From: Fastidiosipila sanguinis
GTDB taxonomy: Bacteria; Bacillota; Clostridia; Saccharofermentanales; Fastidiosipilaceae
Assembly (NCBI RefSeq): GCF_002998295.1
Contig: NZ_CP027226.1
Span: 1,480,001-1,544,000 of the forward strand
DNA: 64,000 bases
Direction: 5' to 3'
The notes below the pieces were generated by a model. It made no database searches. It had not been told where the DNA came from and saw only the letters and a list, made by a program, of their open reading frames with translations. The position numbers and the translations under genes are program-made. Of the stretch, positions 61,727-64,000 are shown piece by piece; position 1 is the first letter of the stretch, and each line of letters begins with the position of its first letter.

Positions 61727-62311
61727 CTACACTCTCCAAGATTTCAATTTACCATCACCTGCTCTTAATAACGCCACGAAAATCAAATAAGAGAACACTG
61801 TATTTAACAAGCCTTTTATTAAGTTAAATGGAACTATAATTGGCATAATCATTTTCAGTACTGCTTCTAAGCTTGCACCTGTAAAGATTGGAGTAATTAT
61901 AATATTAAGAGGGATCATAATAATTATTAAAGCAATTGCTCCTCCAATTAGTCCAAGTATTAGAGATGATCTATTTTTTTTTCGTTGCCAGATTAAAGCT
62001 GGGACTATAACCATTACCCCACTGGCAACAAAGTGCATAACAAATCCCCAAAAACCAGATGCATTCGGAGTAGCCATCTGCACTATACAAATTATCAGCA
62101 AAACAATTATCGCATGAACTGGTCCTGCAATTAATCCAGCCAAAATAGCAGCTAAGTCTCCTAAATCATAAATAAGCCAAGTCGCCGCAACAGGTAATAG
62201 CGGGAATCTTAAAAACAGCATTAACAATACACCTAGTGCTGCCATAATCGCATCAAAAGCTATTACTTTTGTACTTCTCTTGGATTTACCTAAACCTTTT
62301 CCTCTACTCAT
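61727..62311 (-). CDS. ribU: Riboflavin ECF transporter S component RibU
   Basis: 194 residues, five to six membrane segments. The pattern IAFDAIMAALGVLLMLFLRF with FPLLP and YDLGDLAAILAGLIAGP is that of ECF S components, which embed the vitamin and pair with shared EcfT and EcfA proteins. Assignment to RibU rests on the FMN riboswitch in its leader. The N-terminus carries a short basic extension (SRGKGLGKSKRS). GGAGG-like GGAGGT precedes the ATG. Its 3' end is partly duplicated at 60.8 kb. Confidence 0.92.
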   Translation of the reverse strand: MSRGKGLGKSKRSTKVIAFDAIMAALGVLLMLFLRFPLLPVAATWLIYDLGDLAAILAGLIAGPVHAIIVLLIICIVQMATPNASGFWGFVMHFVASGVMVIVPALIWQRKKNRSSLILGLIGGAIALIIIMIPLNIIITPIFTGASLEAVLKMIMPIIVPFNLIKGLLNTVFSYLIFVALLRAGDGKLKSWRV

Positions 62312-62350
62312 TTACAACCTCCGTTGCTTCAGAATTTTAGGAAAAGTTTA

Positions 62351-62400
62351 AATAAAAGATTCGGTTAAGCCAGAAGGCTCACAAGCAAGATCTTTAACTA
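62351..62400 (-). terminator. Candidate riboswitch-controlled terminator
   Basis: On the minus strand GAGCC, TTCT, GGCTT forms a stem between the riboswitch and ribU, followed a few bases later by TTTTATTT. It could be the expression platform. The stem is short. Confidence 0.35.
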
Positions 62401-62471
62401 ATAAATATAAAGCGTTGTGAGTAAAACTCCAGGCAAAAATCTGGCAAATCCTACTCAACATGCCTATATTT

Positions 62472-62630
62472 ACATCTTCTCCCATCCGGACTTTACCGTC
62501 GGCTCCAGAATTTAACTGGATCAGCAAATAGCTCGCGGGCTTAGTTCTTTTTATCAAGTAATTTTATGAGAAAAATTTTGACATTATAAGAACGTCACCG
62601 CCGGTGAGGAATTTCACCCCGCCCTGAAGA
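62472..62630 (-). promoter_or_regulatory. FMN riboswitch (RFN element) upstream of ribU
   Basis: Reading the minus strand: CTTCAGGGCGGGGTGAAATT, then CCTCACCGGCGGTGA, then a variable arm, GCCCGCGAGC, and near the end CCGACGGTAAAGTCCGGATG and GGAGAAGA. These are the conserved strands of the FMN aptamer. Bound FMN should switch off ribU. The variable arm is unusually AT-rich and about 50 bases long. A -10 TATAAT (62646-62651) lies just upstream; transcription would start near 62638. Confidence 0.95.
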
Positions 62631-62700
62631 CTTTGTTTTTTTACTATTATAGTCTATAAATTTAAAATATCCACCTGTATAAGCTCAATGAAAAAATTAC

Positions 62701-64000
62701 TTACTTCTTTGGAAAAGAAATAGTAAACTTACTACCCTTGCCCAACTCGCTCTCAAGAGTAACACTAGCGTTATACAAGTTAGCAGTATGCTTAACAATT
62801 GCTAAACCTAAACCAGTACCTTCAACATTTTTGGCACGAGACTTGTCAACTCGGTAAAACCTCTCGAAAATCCTATTCTGTTCTGCCCTAGGGATACCAA
62901 TACCATTATCCTCGACAAAAACTTCTTGAGCTCCCCTTTGAGATGACCTCTCGCTAGTCCCTACTCTAACGTATCCGCCAGGTTTATTGTACTTAATAGC
63001 ATTAGAAATTAAGTTGAAGAATAGTTGCTTAATACGAGTATAATTCGCTTCAATTTTCGCCTCAGGATCCACTTCCAGAAGTAATTTAACACCCTCTTGC
63101 TTAGCATATCCATTTAGCTGGCCAAAGATTTCATCTATAACCTGATAGAAATATACACATTCCTTTTTGTGATCCTCTTCAACTTTTGCAGGTTTCTGTT
63201 TATTCTCAATTTCAGCTAGCTCTAATAAATCTCCAATTAATTCACGCAAATGCTGAGCTTCTATTGCAATAATCTCTTGGAATTGACGTATTTCTTCAAT
63301 AGTCCTATCTGGACTCTTAGCTAATTCTATATAGCCTAATATTGAGGTTAAAGGTGTCTTGAGCTCATGACTTACATTGGCTACGAAGTCTTGTCTTTGC
63401 CTTTCGAGAGACTTCATAACAGTAACATCCCCAATAACAGCTAATGCCCCTTTTAAATTTTTGTCATCTATAGGACTTGCAAAAACTTGAATTACTTTGT
63501 CCTGCCCGTCAACATTAACTTCAAAATCATCAATTACTATATTTCTAGTGGAAATAGCTCTGCTCATTATCTCCCAGACTTTAGAGTAATTAACGTTTCT
63601 TACTGAAATAAATCTCTCCAGGTTATTTGCTGAAATGGTAGCGGCTGATACTCCTCCAGAGGTTGAATTTACTCGGCCATCTTCAGTGTAATTACCTGAA
63701 ACCCTTGCTCTCTCATTAAACCTTTTGCTTTGGAGCATTTCTCTGACAAGATGAGTTTCAAGCTGGATCTCCCCCTGCTCATTAGTTGCAATGATCCCTT
63801 CATTAAGCTGTTCTAGGATGACGTTTTGCAACTCTTTAGAAGCGTCCACTTCATTTTGCATTAATTTAAGTTGTCTGTATAAATGCTTAATATGTTCGTC
63901 CATCATTTGAACAAGGGCTGATTTATTCTCCTGATCGCTTGGATATTTGCTGTAATCTGCAACAGCAATTCTGTCCAAGATCTCCATCTGTTCTAAGCTA
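62701..64000 (-). CDS. Sensor histidine kinase (PhoR/WalK-like), N-terminus cut by window edge
   Basis: The frame is open through the right edge (codons before the ATG at 63987 read SLEQ), so the true start, membrane spans and most of the HAMP domain lie outside. Present: the end of a HAMP-like segment (RIAVADYSKYPSD), a coiled coil, a PAS-like domain (about 90-195 of the visible part), the H box VSHELKTPLTSILGYIE with phosphorylatable His, N box NLISNAIKYNKPGG, G1 DNGIGIP and G2 GTGLGLAIVKH. It autophosphorylates and passes phosphate to a response regulator, which should be encoded just beyond the edge. The gene is convergent in neither direction; ribU follows on the same strand. Confidence 0.93.
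   Translation of the reverse strand, partial: SLEQMEILDRIAVADYSKYPSDQENKSALVQMMDEHIKHLYRQLKLMQNEVDASKELQNVILEQLNEGIIATNEQGEIQLETHLVREMLQSKRFNERARVSGNYTEDGRVNSTSGGVSAATISANNLERFISVRNVNYSKVWEIMSRAISTRNIVIDDFEVNVDGQDKVIQVFASPIDDKNLKGALAVIGDVTVMKSLERQRQDFVANVSHELKTPLTSILGYIELAKSPDRTIEEIRQFQEIIAIEAQHLRELIGDLLELAEIENKQKPAKVEEDHKKECVYFYQVIDEIFGQLNGYAKQEGVKLLLEVDPEAKIEANYTRIKQLFFNLISNAIKYNKPGGYVRVGTSERSSQRGAQEVFVEDNGIGIPRAEQNRIFERFYRVDKSRAKNVEGTGLGLAIVKHTANLYNASVTLESELGKGSKFTISFPKK

Noticed and set aside
62348-62557. Open frame of 69 codons on the minus strand before ribU
   Set aside because: It overlaps the FMN riboswitch and its expression platform; no ribosome binding site, and the conserved RNA explains the sequence.

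Overview
The window reads as a chromosome segment of a low-GC Gram-positive bacterium. The likely group is Clostridia (Bacillota): strong AAGGAGG-type ribosome binding sites, AT-rich intergenic DNA, Firmicute-type gene blocks (scRNA-dnaX-ybaB-recR, tmk-darA-holB, rplM-rpsI), YfhO, DarA, MurT/GatD and an LPXTG-like cell-wall anchored protein. No rRNA or tRNA gene was seen, and I do not name a species. Most genes are housekeeping and tightly packed. Accessory DNA is limited to one insertion sequence (16.13-17.67 kb) and a small AT-rich island (58.8-61.7 kb).

Layout. 0-5.9 kb: cell-surface genes on the minus strand (MBOAT acyltransferase cut by the window edge, a lipoprotein, an Ig-like/transglutaminase protein, and an adhesin-like protein with four 100-residue repeats). 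5.9-13.6 kb: metallophosphoesterase, uvrC, a degenerate HPr, aminopeptidase P, the tsaE-tsaB-rimI operon and an FMN reductase. 13.9-16.1 kb (plus strand): the two halves of a Tm-1-like protein as separate genes, followed by an IS3-family (IS150 group) element sitting inside their terminator hairpin. 17.7-32 kb (mostly minus): an FAD protein, rplM-rpsI, yfhO, and a cluster for replication, methylation and wall synthesis (tmk, darA, holB, murJ, trmN6-like, rsmI) with two unrecognised genes upstream.

32-45 kb is a mannose/mannoside module. manA and a phosphohexomutase lie on the plus strand. On the minus strand are a GH38 alpha-mannosidase, a GH130 mannoside phosphorylase/hydrolase and a three-gene ABC importer (LplB-LplC-LplA type). 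The importer promoter carries an operator-like palindrome in its -35/-10 spacer and a second copy just upstream. Imported mannosides would be cleaved by GH130 and GH38 and enter glycolysis through ManA or the phosphohexomutase. 45-49 kb: murT, a gatD homologue without the catalytic Cys and His, and nhaC. 49-52.2 kb: SRP RNA, dnaX, ybaB, recR. 52.3-58.7 kb: divIC, an S4-domain gene, a eukaryote-type hexokinase, a Gfo/Idh/MocA oxidoreductase, two envelope proteins and a CobB/CbiA-like protein that has lost both its ATP-binding loop and its glutaminase Cys.

58.8-61.7 kb holds small unrecognised membrane and lipoprotein genes. They are arranged in two units that share the same promoter element, the same downstream hairpin and the same closing segment. 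The closing segment of the first unit is a diverged copy of the 3' end of the neighbouring ribU. This duplicated-boundary arrangement is the best candidate here for something undescribed. The window ends with ribU under an FMN riboswitch and a sensor histidine kinase cut by the right edge.
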